Notes: a model not told the origin generated them from the letters alone. A stretch of 64,000 bases of DNA from Ignavibacteriales bacterium (GCA_021740915.1 JAIOYW010000002.1:1-64000), one strand, 5' to 3'; positions 18,812 to 28,468 are shown, numbered from the stretch's first letter. Translations and numbers: made by a program.

Positions 18812-20057
18812 AAGGAATACCAAGTAGATGGCGTCTTAACATATCAAGAGCTGCCTGAGATGTTCTTTCCTTATTTAGTATTCGTTCTTCTCCAAACCTG
18901 AATTCTTTTGCAGTACAAACCTTATCATCACAGATACCAATATAAACCAAACCAACTGGTTTATTAACAGTTCCACCTCCCGGGCCCATTATTCCCGTAA
19001 CGGAAAGTCCGATATCTGTCATGCTGACTGCCCTGATACCTTCTGCCATCTGTCTGGCAACTTCAAAACTAACAGCTCCGTAATTATGTAAAAAGTCTTC
19101 ATTAACTCTGAGAAATTCTACTTTTGCCCCATTACTGTAGCTTACTACCGATCTTTCAAAAAAATTGCTGCTACCGGGCACATTCGTTATCCTGTGGCTT
19201 ATCAATCCCCCGGTACATGATTCAGCGATAGAAAGTGTTAAATCTCTTTCTATCAGAAGCTTCCCTATAATATGTTCGAGTTTGTCATCGTTTATGCCGT
19301 AAATGTACCTGCCGGCAACCATACGGATTTTCTGCTCGATTTCAGTCATTTTATTATGACATTCTTCTTGTGTGGTTCCTCTGGTGGTGATACGGAGCTT
19401 CACCCCATACTGATTAGGTAAAAAAGCCATTGTTGATGCTCCGAGAAGTTCATCCAGATTTCCGAGACGGTCAAATAATACTGATTCAGCGATACCCGTT
19501 GTCATCAGGTTTTTTGTGAAAGTCTCATGTTCTCTTATCCCAACTTTTTCTGTAATCCAGGGCAGAACCGTTGTAACAAACATATCTTTCATTTCATAAG
19601 GTACTCCGGGCATTGTAACAAAAACTTTCCCGTCTTTTTCGATCCAGTTTCCTGGCGCAGTCCCTTTAAAATTCCTGATGGGTTTGGCGACATCCGGTAC
19701 TAATGCCTGTAACCTGTTGGTTTCAGTTAATTCCTTTCCCCTCTTTTCAAAAAAACTTTTAATATCACCCAGAACAATTTCATTCATCACAGGTTCTGAA
19801 TTAAAGAATCTCAGAATTGATTTCATTGTCACATCATCATGAGTTGGACCAAGTCCACCTGTAATTATGATCAGTTCAGCAATTTTTCCTGCAAGATCGA
19901 GTTCAGCGAGAATGCCATCAGCCGTATCACTTATGACTGATGTTTTTACGACGGGAATCTGAACTTCAGTAAGTTTTTCTGCAATAAACGAAACATTGGT
20001 ATTGACCGTCTGACCAATAAGTAATTCATCACCAATTGAGATTAAGTAGGCTTTCAT
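18801..20057 (-). CDS. cinA: CinA-like protein, nicotinamide-nucleotide amidase
   Basis: 418 residues with both halves: an N-terminal molybdopterin-binding-like COG1058 domain (about 1-170, including ITGGLGPTHDDVT) and a C-terminal PncC amidohydrolase domain (about 260-415, including SIAESCTGGLISHRITNVPG and SVTGIMGPGGGT). It deamidates nicotinamide mononucleotide in NAD recycling; the N-terminal half has ADP-ribose pyrophosphatase activity in studied relatives. It lies between pgpA and thpR. Confidence 0.95.
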   Translation of the reverse strand: MKAYLISIGDELLIGQTVNTNVSFIAEKLTEVQIPVVKTSVISDTADGILAELDLAGKIAELIIITGGLGPTHDDVTMKSILRFFNSEPVMNEIVLGDIKSFFEKRGKELTETNRLQALVPDVAKPIRNFKGTAPGNWIEKDGKVFVTMPGVPYEMKDMFVTTVLPWITEKVGIREHETFTKNLMTTGIAESVLFDRLGNLDELLGASTMAFLPNQYGVKLRITTRGTTQEECHNKMTEIEQKIRMVAGRYIYGINDDKLEHIIGKLLIERDLTLSIAESCTGGLISHRITNVPGSSNFFERSVVSYSNGAKVEFLRVNEDFLHNYGAVSFEVARQMAEGIRAVSMTDIGLSVTGIMGPGGGTVNKPVGLVYIGICDDKVCTAKEFRFGEERILNKERTSQAALDMLRRHLLGIPYDE

Positions 20058-20059
20058 AT

Positions 20060-20515
20060 TCAGATAATAAAATGTAGTATCAAATGACTAAAAATGAACA
20101 CATATACAGCGGCAATAATGTCATCAAGCATAACACCAATGCCCCCTTCCAAATTTTCTGCAATATTGGCTGGATATGGTTTGAGAATGTCAGCAACACG
20201 CCAAAGGATAAATATTGCCACAACAAAAATAATATTTTTTGGGATAAAGAGCAGACTTATCCATGTTCCGGCGAATTCGTCAATTGTGCATTCTTTTGGA
20301 TCTTTTCCATAAATTTCTTCAAATTTGGTACTTATAGGAATTCCAATCACAATTACAATACTCAGCACCAGAATATGAACAAGCGGAATATGAAAACCTG
20401 GGACAAATAAATAAATCAAAACCGCTAAGAGACTTGCGAAAGTTCCTGAAGCATAGGGAATATAACCGGTATAAAAACCGCTCCCGAGAAGTTTTACGAT
20501 CGGGTTAATTTTCAT
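20060..20515 (-). CDS. pgpA: phosphatidylglycerophosphatase A
   Basis: 151 residues from the ATG at 20515 (MKINPIVKLLGSGFYTG). The longer frame to 20563 lies wholly inside pgsA and lacks family similarity. The PgpA signature GYIPYASGTFASLLAV and the acidic motifs DEFAGTW and LDDIIAA are present, with three or four membrane helices. It dephosphorylates phosphatidylglycerophosphate, the product of the enzyme encoded just upstream. The two genes overlap by 11 bases. Confidence 0.93.
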   Translation of the reverse strand: MKINPIVKLLGSGFYTGYIPYASGTFASLLAVLIYLFVPGFHIPLVHILVLSIVIVIGIPISTKFEEIYGKDPKECTIDEFAGTWISLLFIPKNIIFVVAIFILWRVADILKPYPANIAENLEGGIGVMLDDIIAAVYVFIFSHLILHFII

Positions 20516-21101
20516 TTTTGAATATACTCCGCAGATTTTTTTTATTCTTATAGATGTATTCAATACCCGTATATACTGTCAAAATAGTAATTGCAAGCAT
20601 AGCATAATAGATACTTTGTTGATTCGAGAGTAAAATAATCCAGGTATTAATATTCTCAGGAAGATTACTGAAAGTTTCGAAACCATATAATAACAAACAA
20701 TAATAAAGAAATGCCATTTGAAGGAAAGTTTTCCATTTAGCACTTTTTGAAGTGATTATCCCTTTCTTCTTATAATCAGCATAAAGCCTTAAAGCAGTAA
20801 CAAGTATGTCCCTGATGATTATTATGAGAACCATCCATAATTCGATATAATTCACCAGCACAAGTCCTATAAAAGCTGTAGAGTTCAGGACCTTATCCGC
20901 AAGAGGATCCATAAACTTTCCCCAGTCTGTAATATAATCAAATTTCCGTGCAAGCCATCCATCATACCAGTCAGTGATTGCAGCAATAAGATAAATAAGT
21001 AACGAAATTCTTATATAAACCGGATTTTCCGAGAGGAAAAAGAATAAAAAAACCGGAGTCAGTATTATCCTTAGTGTGGTCAGTTGATTTGGGAGTACCA
21101 T
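20505..21101 (-). CDS. pgsA: CDP-diacylglycerol--glycerol-3-phosphate 3-phosphatidyltransferase
   Basis: 198 residues, multi-pass membrane protein with the full CDP-alcohol phosphotransferase motif: Asp47-Gly48, Ala51-Arg52, Gly61, Asp65 and Asp69 (DGWLARKF ... DWGKFMDPLADK). It makes phosphatidylglycerophosphate from CDP-diacylglycerol and glycerol-3-phosphate. Coupling by overlap to pgpA places two consecutive steps of phosphatidylglycerol synthesis together. Confidence 0.96.
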   Translation of the reverse strand: MVLPNQLTTLRIILTPVFLFFFLSENPVYIRISLLIYLIAAITDWYDGWLARKFDYITDWGKFMDPLADKVLNSTAFIGLVLVNYIELWMVLIIIIRDILVTALRLYADYKKKGIITSKSAKWKTFLQMAFLYYCLLLYGFETFSNLPENINTWIILLSNQQSIYYAMLAITILTVYTGIEYIYKNKKNLRSIFKNEN

Positions 21102-21107
21102 TTAAAG

Positions 21108-21398
21108 CTATTCTGAGAGTTTTAAGAGGTGACTGAATTCATAAATGCCGGTATTATGACCATCCTGCCAGCCAATACTGATGGCATAGTATCCTAGTAG
21201 ATTGATTTCACTAACTTTTAACTGGTCGCCATAATAGAGAGGGATATAACTATCTCCTTTCTCATCTTTATCTGCTTTGCATACCGCGCAGGGACAATTA
21301 TTTCTCAATTTTACAAGTGGAATAACAGATGTCTGATCGTTATCCCACACGATTTTTAAGTTTTGAGAATTATTAATTTCAATTTTTTTGGGGAACAT
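21108..21398 (-). CDS. DUF971 domain protein
   Basis: 96 residues spanning one DUF971 (GBBH-like N-terminal) domain, with the conserved LR..CPCAVC cysteines (RNNCPCAVCKAD) and the C-terminal YAISIGWQDGHNTGIYEF. Such small proteins often occur near Fe-S or Mrp-type genes and may bind metal; the precise role is unknown. It lies between purC and pgsA with almost no spacing. Confidence 0.9.
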   Translation of the reverse strand: MFPKKIEINNSQNLKIVWDNDQTSVIPLVKLRNNCPCAVCKADKDEKGDSYIPLYYGDQLKVSEINLLGYYAISIGWQDGHNTGIYEFSHLLKLSE

Positions 21399-22289
21399 TC
21401 AGTTTTTTAAGGTCGTTAATTTAGTTAACACTTCGTTATATTTTTTTAATGTATTATTAATAACTTCCTCAGGGAGCAACGGAGGCGGTGGTTGTTTGTT
21501 GAATCCGATTGAAGTTAAATAATCTCTGAGATATTGTTTATCATAACTGATTTGTTGAGAACCGGGAGAATATTTACTGGCATCCCAGAATCTGGATGAA
21601 TCCGGGGTTAACAGCTCATCGGCAATAATTATTTCATTATTTGATATGCCGAATTCCATTTTCGTATCAGCAATAATAATACCTCGCGTTTCTGCATACT
21701 CATTGGCTAGGAGATAAATTTCAATCGCTGCCTTCTTTATGAAGTTATAATTATGTTCACCAACAAGATTTATTGCCTGCTCCTCACTGATATTTTCATC
21801 GTGCTGACCAATTTCGGCTTTTGTAGATGGTGTAAAAACCGGGTAATCAAATTTATCTGATTCTCTCAATCCTTCCTTAACTTTCGCACCGCAGATAGTG
21901 CCTGTTAACTGGTAGTCCTTCCATGCAGAACCGGAAATGTAACCTCTAACAATACACTCAAGAGGTATTATTTTAACTTTTCGCACCAGCATACTCCTTC
22001 CATCAAGCAGATCGCGGTGCTTTTCGCATGAGCAGGGATAATAACTTACATCATCAGTAATAAAATGGTTAGGGACAATTTCGGCGGTATAATCGAACCA
22101 GAATTTCGATATCTTGTTGAGAATTTTTCCCTTGCCGGGAATACCCTGTTCCATAATGACATCAAATGCGGAGATCCTATCACTGGAAATAAAAAGGAAA
22201 TAATCCCCAAGATCATAAATATCTCTTACTTTTCCTCTGTGGGAAAGAATTTGATCCGGCAATTCAGTGCTTAATATTACTTTATCCAT
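21399..22289 (-). CDS. purC: phosphoribosylaminoimidazole-succinocarboxamide synthase
   Basis: 296 residues, of the longer SAICAR synthetase type. GKVRDIYDLGDYFLFISSDRISAFDV, CIVRGYISGSAWKDYQ, ADTKMEFG and DELLTPDSSRFW are diagnostic. It condenses CAIR with aspartate using ATP in purine synthesis. It is the first gene of the minus-strand run ending with purD at 11383. Confidence 0.97.
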   Translation of the reverse strand: MDKVILSTELPDQILSHRGKVRDIYDLGDYFLFISSDRISAFDVIMEQGIPGKGKILNKISKFWFDYTAEIVPNHFITDDVSYYPCSCEKHRDLLDGRSMLVRKVKIIPLECIVRGYISGSAWKDYQLTGTICGAKVKEGLRESDKFDYPVFTPSTKAEIGQHDENISEEQAINLVGEHNYNFIKKAAIEIYLLANEYAETRGIIIADTKMEFGISNNEIIIADELLTPDSSRFWDASKYSPGSQQISYDKQYLRDYLTSIGFNKQPPPPLLPEEVINNTLKKYNEVLTKLTTLKN

Positions 22290-22726
22290 AGGTTAAAATC
22301 AATTTAATGCTACTAATTTAATCAGTATTTCTCTTTAATCCCAATTGAATTCAATTCAGATTGAATATTTGTCCGATATTTCTATCCCGGATTTATAATA
22401 TCATTTATTTGCTCTTATGTTCTGTACCGAAAATGATTGCAATCATAATGGAAACACGTTGCAATCTAATTGTTAACTATTTTTTTTAAGATCTATTTTT
22501 AATGAAAGAAACAGTATTAAAAGAACGCAGAAACCTACGAAGATCTGAGTATGATAATTGATTCGAATCAGATATCGGAATGAAGGCAATAGTGACTTTT
22601 AAAGTCTCGTTTGTTTCATAAGGTGTTTCTTATATGCTAACTCCAAAAATCTAATGATTACTTCATATTAATTTGTGATAATTAAAAATTATTTTATCTT
22701 AGTTTTTTCACTAAAATACAATATGA
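22290..22726. promoter_or_regulatory. divergent intergenic region between purC and the POT transporter
   Basis: This 437-bp AT-rich stretch separates divergent genes and must hold promoters for both. I see no ORF or RNA gene. A 10-bp palindrome GATTGCAATC (22435-22444) and a partial repeat TTGCAATC (22459-22466) could form a regulator site. No convincing promoter hexamers can be fixed by eye. Confidence 0.4.
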
Positions 22727-24256
22727 ATGCGCAATAATATTAAGATTAAAGATTTTCCACAGACATTCTGGATAGCCAACACGATGGAAATATTCGAGAG
22801 AATGTCATGGTATGGATTTTTTACCGTCTCATCATTATACATTACTGGTTCTGTCGCATCCGGAGGTTTGGGATTCTCAGAAGAGGATCGCGGAGTGCTT
22901 CAGGGAGTGACTACATTCTTTTTATATTTATTCCCGGTTGTCACTGGCGCTCTTGCCGATAGATATGGTTTCAAAAAAATGCTGATCTCTGCCTACCTGG
23001 TTATGATACCTGCTTATTATCTCTTAGGACAGTTCACAACATTTCCAACATTTTTCCTGGCTTTTTTATTGGTTGCTCTGGGAGCAGCAATGTTCAAACC
23101 AGTTATTATAGGCACTATCTCAACTGTCACAAATGAAAAAACCGCCTCAATCGGTTTTGGGATATTTTATATGATGGTGAATATCGGAGGATTCATCGGA
23201 CCAATAATCGCCGGTCTTGTGAGGGCTATGGATTGGAATTATGTATTTATTTCCTCCTCACTCTGGGCATTTGTCAATTTAATATTGGTTTCGATTTTTT
23301 ACAAAGAGCCCACTCAGGAAAAAACATCAAAGTCACCGCGTAATCTCAAGGTAGTGCTCTCGGACATGGTTGAGGTACTTGGCAACGGGCGATTTTTTCT
23401 TTTTATTTTCGGTCTGCTATTTATACTTGTCATGGGTTCAAAATTTACTAGCGATGGCACGTTTACCTGGTCTCAGATATGGCTTACAGCGGGACTTTGG
23501 TTAGTGATCAACCTTGTATTTGACCATATTATAAAGATTTCCGGCAAAAAGTCTCAAGGTTGGTACTTCCAAAAAATGAAAACAGGTGACTGGAAATTTG
23601 GGCTTTTCCTGCTGCTTATGTCAGGATTCTGGACATCTTTTAACCAGATTTTTATGACCCTGCCCAATTATATCAGAGATTTTGTTGATACATCATCAAT
23701 GCTGAATGATATCCTCAATTTCGTGGCAGCAATTGGCATTAATTTAAATGCTGAGGATATCAGGAATTCCATGGCAGTTCCCGGTCAGATAAATCCTGAA
23801 TATATCATTAATCTTAATGCGGGTGCTATCATATTATTCCAGGTTTTTGTTTCGTATGCCATTAGTAAATTAAAACCTTTCACAACTATTTTCTGGGGAG
23901 TTTTAATCACATCCATAACATTTTTCACTTTTGTGATGGGAGAATCAGCCTGGTTGATAATTGCCGGGCTATTAATTTTTTCTTTTGGTGAGATGATGGC
24001 CAGTCCTAAATCCAAAGAATATACAGGGAAAATAGCCCCTCCGGGTAAAGTTGCACTCTATATGGGTTATTTTTACTGGTGCGTCGCACTCGGGAACCTG
24101 TTTGGCGGAATTCTCTCCGGACAGTTTTACGGACTTTTTGCAAGAGATATGAGAAATCCAGACCTGATGTGGATTATGTTTGCGATTCTCGCAATCATCT
24201 CAGCGCTACTGATTTTAATTTATGATAAAACAATTATTAAAAATAAAGCACGATGA
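22727..24256 (+). CDS. POT/PTR-family MFS transporter (peptide symporter type)
   Basis: 509 residues with about 12-14 hydrophobic segments. The N-terminal EIFERMSWYGFF matches the proton-coupling ExxER..YY motif of proton-dependent oligopeptide transporters, and GALADRYGFKKML is the MFS loop motif. It probably imports di- or tripeptides with protons at the inner membrane. A second ATG four bases upstream is out of frame. The next gene overlaps by four bases, forming a three-gene operon. Confidence 0.85.
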   Translation: MRNNIKIKDFPQTFWIANTMEIFERMSWYGFFTVSSLYITGSVASGGLGFSEEDRGVLQGVTTFFLYLFPVVTGALADRYGFKKMLISAYLVMIPAYYLLGQFTTFPTFFLAFLLVALGAAMFKPVIIGTISTVTNEKTASIGFGIFYMMVNIGGFIGPIIAGLVRAMDWNYVFISSSLWAFVNLILVSIFYKEPTQEKTSKSPRNLKVVLSDMVEVLGNGRFFLFIFGLLFILVMGSKFTSDGTFTWSQIWLTAGLWLVINLVFDHIIKISGKKSQGWYFQKMKTGDWKFGLFLLLMSGFWTSFNQIFMTLPNYIRDFVDTSSMLNDILNFVAAIGINLNAEDIRNSMAVPGQINPEYIINLNAGAIILFQVFVSYAISKLKPFTTIFWGVLITSITFFTFVMGESAWLIIAGLLIFSFGEMMASPKSKEYTGKIAPPGKVALYMGYFYWCVALGNLFGGILSGQFYGLFARDMRNPDLMWIMFAILAIISALLILIYDKTIIKNKAR

Positions 24257-24672
24257 AAAGAACTGAGAACTTCAATTTATTTTTCCCGGTTTCAGGCATA
24301 CTGCTGATTTTTACGGCTTTGTTTCTGCCAATTGCAAATCTCGGTGATTATCCAATCAGCATTTTGCCGTTTTTTACACAAATGACAGACCAGCAAAATA
24401 TCTGGAATTGGGTTGATATTTCCGCGTTTTCTATAAGCCTGTGTATCGTTGTTATTCTGGGATTTTTCTTCATTCTGAAGAAAAACACTTTTGCATTACG
24501 ATTAATCGGAGCTATTTCAGCAGTCTGTTCATTAATCATTTTATTAGCGTTATGGATGACAGATATTGAAAGCGCCAATCAACATGGTCCGGAATTGGAA
24601 TTTTCATTTGGCCTTCTTTTTCTTATGGTCGGAAATATTTTAGTATACATAAATAAAAAGAAATCGGAGTGA
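24253..24672 (+). CDS. small integral membrane protein of unknown function
   Basis: 139 residues with four predicted transmembrane segments (about 10-27, 52-74, 82-102 and 115-134) and no recognisable family. It overlaps the POT transporter stop by four bases (ATGA) and is followed immediately by a lipoprotein gene, so it is probably translated with the transporter. No function is assigned. Confidence 0.75.
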   Translation: MKRTENFNLFFPVSGILLIFTALFLPIANLGDYPISILPFFTQMTDQQNIWNWVDISAFSISLCIVVILGFFFILKKNTFALRLIGAISAVCSLIILLALWMTDIESANQHGPELEFSFGLLFLMVGNILVYINKKKSE

Positions 24673-24674
24673 GG

Positions 24675-25133
24675 ATGAACAGATTTTTTGTATCATTTTT
24701 CATCATTATCGCATTATTAGTAACAGCCTGTGAAATATCAGAGAAAGAAGCGGAAGAAGCGTATCAGAATGCTTTAATCTATCAAAAACAATCACGTAAC
24801 GATTCAAAAAAGAGGGAGGATGCACTTTACTTTTTCGGTGTTGCTTCAAAGAACGAAAAATTCCGGAAACTTGAGGTTGCTTTTGGTCTTTATCAAAATG
24901 CGGCATACATGCTTATTGAAAAAGGTGATAATATCGATCTCGACACAAAGAATAAATACTATAAGAGTATTATCGCCGGCGTTACTATCTTATCTGAAAT
25001 AAAACGTGAATCATCTGAGTATGATCAGTCTTCGCTCGAAAAAGCAAGAATCAGGAATGGGGCAGATGCGTATGCGAAAAAAATCGCTCAGGTCTTGAAA
25101 AATGAAAAGCCGGCTCTATTTTCTTTGCTTTGA
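24675..25133 (+). CDS. putative lipoprotein of unknown function
   Basis: 152 residues from the ATG at 24675, which has GGAG about five bases upstream; a GTG at 24669 would add two residues. A lipoprotein signal ends in LVTAC (Cys at about 19). The mature part is helical and charged, with EEAYQNALIYQKQSR and IYQNAAYMLIEKGD-like stretches reminiscent of TPR helices. It ends the POT transporter operon. Function unknown. Confidence 0.75.
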   Translation: MNRFFVSFFIIIALLVTACEISEKEAEEAYQNALIYQKQSRNDSKKREDALYFFGVASKNEKFRKLEVAFGLYQNAAYMLIEKGDNIDLDTKNKYYKSIIAGVTILSEIKRESSEYDQSSLEKARIRNGADAYAKKIAQVLKNEKPALFSLL

Positions 25134-25243
25134 ACTACCAAACCAAAAATTTATTTCCTGGATAAATAGTAATTCAGAATTATTAAATGCTATAAAGTTT
25201 TGAGATCGCTCTGAGTTTCCTATTTTTGCTGTAGTAATTTTCA

Positions 25244-25267
25244 TTTTTTATCCATTTGGATAAAAAA
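25244..25267 (+). terminator. weak AT-rich inverted repeat downstream of the lipoprotein gene
   Basis: Arms TTTTTTATCCA and TGGATAAAAAA are perfectly complementary with a two-base centre. The stem is AT-rich and is not followed by a T-run on the plus strand. It is the only candidate end for the operon stopping at 25133, so the call is weak. Confidence 0.3.
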
Positions 25268-25331
25268 GTTACAGTTTGAAATCCATATCGCTTATTTTAT
25301 CGATTTCATTTTGCTTGAATTTATTACATTT

Positions 25332-25403
<72 letters not shown>

Positions 25404-25418
25404 CACCTTTTATCGAGG

Positions 25419-26087
25419 CTAAAATTTATATTCTTTCGTTTTTGTAAAAAGGAAATAAATCACTCCGGCTGAAATTGAAAGCCATAGTATTCCCCAGAAC
25501 CATGCACTGATTCCTGTAATACTTTCCAGAAGTTCTGCATCAGTTTCCCGATATCCTGCATAAAACAAGTCCTGCTTTATATCAAGAAATGCGTAAAATA
25601 CAGAACTTAGTCCCAATATCCTGAAAAATAAATGATTAAATGTTCTGTTAAGGTACCTGGGAGCGACCCAGAATATTATGGAAAAACTCAGACTGATAAT
25701 TATCCCCGGCGCACCGGTAATGTAATTTGCTGTAACGAAAATGAAGATAGCTGCTAAGGCTGAAAGAAAATATTTACCGTATTTGGGATAATCTGCCGAA
25801 AGAAAAATGAGGCTTCCCCAGATCACGCTCCCCGGATAACCGGCAAACGCTACAATAAACGGAATTCCACCCTGCGACTTACAGACTCCGCCAAGCTCGT
25901 AACTTATCTCGATCGACTTGATGACACCCCCCGACATAACCGAAGCTATTCCGTGACTGATTTCATGCAGGAGTACAACTAATAATTTTACGGGATAAAT
26001 TACCCAGGTATCCCAGAGGATAAAAATAATACCCGGAATAATGATTGTAAGAGATTTCTGCAGAATATTTTTTGTTTTTTGATTCAC
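25419..26087 (-). CDS. M50-type (site-2 protease-like) integral membrane zinc metalloprotease
   Basis: 222 residues with several membrane segments. The zinc motif HEISH at 41-45 lies in the second segment, followed by SGGVIKSIEI and GGIPFIVAFAGYPGSVIWG, as in the M50B-like family of single-domain membrane proteins. The start is a GTG at 26087. It may cleave membrane substrates or be a non-proteolytic relative; no substrate can be named. It stands alone, antisense between tRNA-Arg and tRNA-Gly. Confidence 0.82.
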   Translation of the reverse strand: MNQKTKNILQKSLTIIIPGIIFILWDTWVIYPVKLLVVLLHEISHGIASVMSGGVIKSIEISYELGGVCKSQGGIPFIVAFAGYPGSVIWGSLIFLSADYPKYGKYFLSALAAIFIFVTANYITGAPGIIISLSFSIIFWVAPRYLNRTFNHLFFRILGLSSVFYAFLDIKQDLFYAGYRETDAELLESITGISAWFWGILWLSISAGVIYFLFTKTKEYKF

Positions 26088-26176
26088 TTTGTCAAAACGA
26101 TAAATTATTTTGAATACAAAATAAAAGATAAATGTTGAATATTTAGATATTCCTTAGTAATTTTGATATTGATTTT

Positions 26177-26249
26177 GCGAGCGTAACTCAGTTGGTAGAG
26201 TTTCGGCTTCCCAAGCCGACTGTCGCGGGTTCGAGTCCCGTCGCTCGCT
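26177..26249 (+). tRNA. tRNA-Gly (anticodon CCC)
   Basis: A 73-nt cloverleaf. The acceptor GCGAGCG pairs with CGCTCGC, the D-arm is AACTCAGTTGGTAGAGTT, the anticodon stem TCGGC/GCCGA encloses TTCCCAA (anticodon CCC, codon GGG), and the T-arm is GCGGG-TTCGAGT-CCCGT. CCA is not encoded. Confidence 0.95.
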
Positions 26250-26303
26250 CAATATTTTTTGGAATTCTTTGAAATTAGTATTATATTAGAGTCTCTTTTT
26301 TTT

Positions 26304-26378
26304 GGGAGTTTAGCTCAGCTGGTTCAGAGCACCTGCCTTACAAGCAGGGGGTCATTGGTTCGAATCCATTAACTCCCA
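26304..26378 (+). tRNA. tRNA-Val (anticodon TAC)
   Basis: A 75-nt cloverleaf. The acceptor GGGAGTT pairs with AACTCCC. The D-arm is AGCTCAGCTGGTTCAGAGCA, the anticodon stem CCTGC/GCAGG encloses CTTACAA (anticodon TAC), and the T-arm is ATTGG-TTCGAAT-CCATT. It lies 54 bases after tRNA-Gly, so the two may share a transcript. Confidence 0.95.
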
Positions 26379-26384
26379 CTAATT

Positions 26385-26418
26385 AAAACCCTGTAATTCT
26401 TTTAGTTACAGGGTTTTT
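26385..26418 (+). terminator. rho-independent terminator after tRNA-Val
   Basis: Arms AAAACCCTGTAA and TTACAGGGTTTT form a 12-bp stem ending in a T-run, seven bases after the tRNA. The A-run on the other side could let it serve the opposing strand as well. Confidence 0.85.
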
Positions 26419-26517
26419 AGTTTTAAAGAATTTGATAATTATTTTAAGTATAATTTAAAAATAACTAACAAAATCAACTTGGATTTGATTTCGTATTATC
26501 ACAAAAGCCTCACAATA

Positions 26518-27783
26518 CTACTCCCCCGCCGCTCTATCCACACCACAAACCATTTTCGATATAAAATAGAAAGCGGATAAAGTAATAACAGGCAGAATAA
26601 TAAATACGAACTGATAGGAAAAGAGACTGATAATACTGCTGCTTATAAGCGGAAAGATCAGTGTCAATAAATTTAATGAACCAAATATTCCGGTAAAAAG
26701 CACTCGGTTGGTTTCATTGCTGATCTCGATAAGCGCTCCTTCCGCAGCAATTTTATATGCGCTTATTGCCGAGCCAACAATAAAAAACAGAAGAGCAAAG
26801 ACGGCGACAGAATTAAATTTTATCAGAATTAATGCGCCGATTGGAATAAAAACGTACAATAGCGCTGATATCCTCAGCATTCCCTTATAAGCAATTTTTG
26901 TAATTATTCGCTGCCACAAAAAATTGGAAACGATCATACCCGTGATCTGATATATAAGTATGGTAGTGATAAATTCGGCGCTGAATAAAGAGTTCTCTTT
27001 AGCAAATGCAGTATAAAACGGAGTGATTGTAACGCTCAGACTCATAATATTAACGGCAATTATCAGATTCCTGAGATTAGGGTTTTCCCTTAAAATATGC
27101 GGGATTTCTTTTAACATAGAAAAGAAACTGTAAGTTTTATTGCCAGTCAGGGTAGGTTTTTCTTTGACCCGGAAATAACCGATCGTACCTGTAAGAAGCA
27201 AAAAGCCGGCAAGCAGAAAAGCATACTTATAATTTGCAGGATATGACATACCTGTCAGTAATTCTTTTAATAAAAATGCCGATAAAAATATTCCGGTTCC
27301 GTTAATCATCTGCTTGATGACAAAAAACTTTTTCCGCTCTGAATGATCAAGGATTTTACCGAGGAGATCATTATAAGATATTCCCGCAAATGCTCCGCTC
27401 ACCGAGAATAAAGCCATCCAGAGTAAAATAATAATAATAAATGCTGCAGATGAAAAAGAATCTAAAAAACTAATAGTAAGTGCAACTCCCCAGAATGCCG
27501 AGACTCTTAAAAATATCCCGCCGAGCAGATACTTTTTTTTATAAGGTTTATTAATGAGTAAAGTAGTAAATAGTATTTGGGAGATAAACGGAACTCCAAG
27601 CATAATGGCAGTAAGGTAGCCGATGTCATTTTGAGTCCCTCCGGCAAGAAGAATCAAACCTGGGAGGACTGAATTTTTATCAGTAAATGTTTCGGCTAAA
27701 GAAAGCCAGAACGCATGCCAGATAAACGGAAAAGAATTGTTCCTGCCCGGCTGGGAAAAACCGATATTTTTTATCGGGTTCAT
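26518..27783 (-). CDS. MFS transporter
   Basis: 421 residues with about 12 hydrophobic segments and no soluble domain. The general layout (two six-helix halves, a cytoplasmic loop near 210-225 and the stretch ISYNDLLGKILDHSERKKFFVIKQ) is that of major facilitator proteins similar to uncharacterised Bacteroidota members. The substrate is unknown. It follows the thioesterase gene in the same direction after a 152-bp gap. Confidence 0.78.
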   Translation of the reverse strand: MNPIKNIGFSQPGRNNSFPFIWHAFWLSLAETFTDKNSVLPGLILLAGGTQNDIGYLTAIMLGVPFISQILFTTLLINKPYKKKYLLGGIFLRVSAFWGVALTISFLDSFSSAAFIIIILLWMALFSVSGAFAGISYNDLLGKILDHSERKKFFVIKQMINGTGIFLSAFLLKELLTGMSYPANYKYAFLLAGFLLLTGTIGYFRVKEKPTLTGNKTYSFFSMLKEIPHILRENPNLRNLIIAVNIMSLSVTITPFYTAFAKENSLFSAEFITTILIYQITGMIVSNFLWQRIITKIAYKGMLRISALLYVFIPIGALILIKFNSVAVFALLFFIVGSAISAYKIAAEGALIEISNETNRVLFTGIFGSLNLLTLIFPLISSSIISLFSYQFVFIILPVITLSAFYFISKMVCGVDRAAGE

Positions 27784-27935
27784 TCAGTTCATTAGCTCTG
27801 ATTTTTCATAATTTTTTAAGACGTTTCGTTTTAATTGCATACTAAAGTAATGGTCAATAATACATGACAAAAAAATTTAAGCCGTTTAGATTCAAACAAA
27901 ACTGGCTGAAGATCACCGATTTTTCGTAACTTTTT

Positions 27936-28406
27936 TCAGCCCTGAATAAAATTCTCCGGCATTAAAACGGCAACTACCCTGCCTTCTGCACAGATTTTTC
28001 CGTTTGCTGAAAGTGTAATTTCCGAAATAACCTTCTTGCCTTTCACTTCGGTAATCCTCCCCCTCAATTCAAGCTCAAAACCCAGAGGAGTCGGTTTCAG
28101 AAAATTTACATTGAGTGAAGCGGTAACGAATCTTAAATGCGGCATAGTGCCAGGTTCTCTGTTTTCGTTTTTATAAGCAGCCAGTGCAGCAGTGCCGGTT
28201 CCGTGGCAATCAATAAGCGAAGCTATCAGACCGCCGTAAACAAATCCGGGAATAGCAGTATGATATTCTTTGGGTGTAAAACGCGAAATTGTTTCTTCAC
28301 CATCCCAGTATGTTTTTAACTGATGGCCATACTCATTTAATTTTCCGCATCCATAACAATGTGCCACATCATCCGGATAAAAATCCTGTATTGCATTTGT
28401 ATTCAT
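27936..28406 (-). CDS. PaaI-like hotdog thioesterase
   Basis: 156 residues with a hotdog fold. FVYGGLIASLIDCHGTGTAALAAY is the helix and catalytic region of the PaaI/4HBT superfamily, and NVNFLKPTPLG and GKKVISEITL are typical strands. It probably hydrolyses an acyl-CoA; the acyl group is not predictable. A GGGG ribosome site precedes the ATG. An N-terminal CYGCG motif is a feature of a subset of this family. Confidence 0.88.
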   Translation of the reverse strand: MNTNAIQDFYPDDVAHCYGCGKLNEYGHQLKTYWDGEETISRFTPKEYHTAIPGFVYGGLIASLIDCHGTGTAALAAYKNENREPGTMPHLRFVTASLNVNFLKPTPLGFELELRGRITEVKGKKVISEITLSANGKICAEGRVVAVLMPENFIQG

Positions 28407-28468
28407 TGTTGTTCCCCTGAAATTTTTGGTCTGTTATCTGGCTGAATTAATTTTTCGTTCAATCATGT

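Noticed and set aside
20516-20563. N-terminal extension of pgpA to 20563
   Set aside because: The added 16 residues fall within pgsA and do not match the PgpA N-terminus.
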